Of a stretch of 14,343 bases of DNA, positions 12,976 through 14,343 are shown one piece after another. Below the pieces are notes generated by a model. It ran no database searches and was not told the origin of the DNA. It saw only the letters and a list, made by a program, of their open reading frames with translations. The number at the start of each line of letters is the position of its first letter. Position 1 is the first letter of the stretch. Location of the stretch: contig CAMWHN010000026.1 in the NCBI GenBank assembly GCA_947174085.1, positions 1 through 14,343 on the forward strand, given 5' to 3'. Made by a program: the position numbers and the translations under genes. The DNA comes from an uncultured Ruminococcus sp. GTDB lineage: Bacteria; Bacillota; Clostridia; Oscillospirales; Ruminococcaceae.

Positions 12976-14202
12976 ATGAAATTTAAGAAACTAGTTGCTT
13001 TTGTAATAGCAATATTTTGTGTTTGTGTTCTTTCTGCTTGTGGGAGTAAAAGTATTAAACTTAGCAAAAAAGCACAAGATGTAACCGGAAAAAATGCAGA
13101 TAATAATTTTATAAACACGCAAACAAAATTTGCGTTAGAATTATTTCAGAAAGCCGTTGATACAAGCGAATCAGGACAGAATATTATGATTTCACCCTAT
13201 TCTGTTGTGCAAGCTTTCGGCATGACAGCCAATGGTGCAAATGGCGATACTAAATCACAAATAGAACAAATTTTTGGCAATATGTCAACAGAAGATTTAA
13301 ATCAATATTTATATGATTTAAGAATCTCTCAGCCTAATGATAAAACTTGCAAACTTTTAACAGCTAATTCTATTTGGATTCGGGACGATTCCCAAGGTAT
13401 ACAAGTAAAAGAAAATTTTTTACAGACAAATGCGAATTATTATGATTCTTCTGTGTTTAAAGCTCCATTTGATAATAGCACTGTGAAAGAGATTAACAAC
13501 TGGGTTGCTAAAAATACAGATAATATGATTCCGGAAATGCTGAATCAAATTTCTGATAATGCAGTGATATATCTAATTAATGCAATCACATTTGATAGCC
13601 AATGGGCATCTATTTATGAAGATGTTTCCACTGGAAATTTTACAACAATTGATAATTCGAAACAAGAAGTACCAATGATGTATTCTACAGAATATGATTA
13701 TTTGGAAGATGAAAATACAACGGGATTTTTAAAATATTATCAAGGCAATCGTTATGCATTTATGGCATTGTTGCCAAATAAAAATATTACTATCACAGAT
13801 TATATTAAAAATTTAACACCAGAATCTTTGCAAAATTTTATTAAAAATCCCGAAAAAATTACTGTAGAAACTGCTTTACCAAAATTTAGTTATGATTATG
13901 AAATTGAATTATCAAGTTTATTATCTACTATGGGAATGCCAAATGCTTTTGATGAAACTGCTGATTTTTCTAATATGACAGATAGTTTTGTTAAGATTAG
14001 TCAAGTAGTTCATAAAACACATATTAGTGTATTTGAAGAGGGTACAAAAGCAGTAGCTATCACGGATATGGAATTTGACGGAGCTATGGATATTCTGGAA
14101 GCAAAAACTGTTATATTAGATAGACCGTTTGTTTATGCCATTGTTGATATGGAACATAATTTGCCAATATTTTTGGGAGTGTTAAATTCTGTTCCACAAT
14201 AA
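12976..14202 (+). CDS. Lipoprotein serpin (serine protease inhibitor family)
   Basis: The 408-residue protein has a lipoprotein signal MKFKKLVAFVIAIFCVCVLSAC (lipidated Cys22), so it should be anchored on the outer face of the membrane. The rest is a full serpin: NIMISPYSVVQAFGMTANGANGDT (69-92), VIYLINAITFDSQW (197-210), FMALLPN (262-268), ALPKFSYDYEIELSSLLSTMGM (300-321) and the strand after the loop DRPFVYAI (382-389). The hinge EEGTKAVAIT (354-363) keeps the small residues required for loop insertion, so it is probably inhibitory. The scissile bond falls in DGAMDILEA (368-376). Likely targets are host, diet or neighbour proteases in the gut. AGGAGA stands 7 bases before the ATG; no convincing promoter is seen after the iscU terminator. 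Confidence 0.93.
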   Translation: MKFKKLVAFVIAIFCVCVLSACGSKSIKLSKKAQDVTGKNADNNFINTQTKFALELFQKAVDTSESGQNIMISPYSVVQAFGMTANGANGDTKSQIEQIFGNMSTEDLNQYLYDLRISQPNDKTCKLLTANSIWIRDDSQGIQVKENFLQTNANYYDSSVFKAPFDNSTVKEINNWVAKNTDNMIPEMLNQISDNAVIYLINAITFDSQWASIYEDVSTGNFTTIDNSKQEVPMMYSTEYDYLEDENTTGFLKYYQGNRYAFMALLPNKNITITDYIKNLTPESLQNFIKNPEKITVETALPKFSYDYEIELSSLLSTMGMPNAFDETADFSNMTDSFVKISQVVHKTHISVFEEGTKAVAITDMEFDGAMDILEAKTVILDRPFVYAIVDMEHNLPIFLGVLNSVPQ

Positions 14203-14220
14203 AAATAATATTAATTTTTA

Positions 14221-14250
14221 AAAAGTCCAGTGAAAAACTGGACTTTCTTG
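14221..14250 (+). terminator. Serpin terminator, copy of the 8293 element
   Basis: AAAGTCCAG (14223-14231) pairs fully with CTGGACTTT (14239-14247) around a 7-base loop TGAAAAA, followed by CTTG. Stem and most of the loop match the minus strand of 8293-8323. Confidence 0.8.
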
Positions 14251-14282
14251 AGCAATATATTTAGTTTTGATGATTACCAAAA

Positions 14283-14308
14283 AAATTTTAAAAATTTTTT
14301 TAAAATTT
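14283..14308. repeat. A/T-only inverted repeat downstream of serpin
   Basis: Twelve-base arms (14283-14294 and 14297-14308) made only of A and T are separated by two bases. It may be a bent or easily melted spacer. No gene is visible from 14251 to the end of the window. Confidence 0.4.
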
Positions 14309-14343
14309 ACTAAGACATTTTATATTTTCTTACGTCTAATTAG

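Noticed and set aside
14318..14343. Possible C-terminus of a minus-strand gene (LIRRKKI then stop)
   Set aside because: Only seven codons are inside the window, too few to support a gene.

Overview
The window looks like chromosomal DNA of a low-GC, anaerobic Firmicute of the class Clostridia. The AT-rich codon use, strong Shine-Dalgarno sites, an indolepyruvate:ferredoxin oxidoreductase operon, a C_GCAxxG_C_C redox protein, a YtaF-like protein, a lipoprotein serpin and a two-gene iscS-iscU locus all fit a Ruminococcus/Oscillospiraceae-type gut bacterium. That placement is an inference from gene content, not from a marker gene.

Left part (1-5990, minus strand): one apparent operon read right to left. 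It runs paaK (aryl-CoA ligase), iorA, a broken copy of a small membrane gene, the intact membrane gene, a cysteine-rich C_GCAxxG_C_C protein, iorB, a tandem-ACT protein and a lipoprotein whose signal-peptide start is out of frame at a 9-A tract. A consensus promoter with a 22-bp imperfect palindrome touching its -35 lies upstream of paaK. PaaK and IorAB together interconvert aryl acids, aryl-CoAs and arylpyruvates. They act either in aromatic amino acid breakdown or in reductive carboxylation to make Phe/Trp/Tyr from phenylacetate or indoleacetate. The ACT protein would suit sensing of the amino acid.

Middle (5991-8366): birA (biotin ligase with an HTH domain) and a DUF1294 membrane protein on the minus strand, then a ytaF-like membrane protein on the plus strand, closed by two hairpins.

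Regulator-target pairs (8367-11060): two tandem cysteine-containing NADPH-FMN-reductase-like flavoproteins are divergent from an HxlR/DUF24 regulator carrying Cys6 and Cys103. Their two promoters overlap face to face beside a perfect palindrome. Next comes a PadR regulator translationally linked to a DUF2812 membrane protein, behind a strong promoter full of ATATAC/TACAATATA repeats.

Right part (11061-14343, plus strand): iscS-iscU for Fe-S cluster assembly with its own promoter and a strong terminator, then a secreted lipoprotein serpin. The terminator after the serpin is nearly the same sequence as the one after the flavoprotein pair.

No RNA gene, CRISPR array, insertion sequence or phage gene was seen. 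The most unusual points are the frameshifted signal peptide, the decayed paralogue and two extra genes inside the ior operon, and the redox-sensor-like HxlR/flavoprotein control region. I did not find a clearly new multi-gene system.
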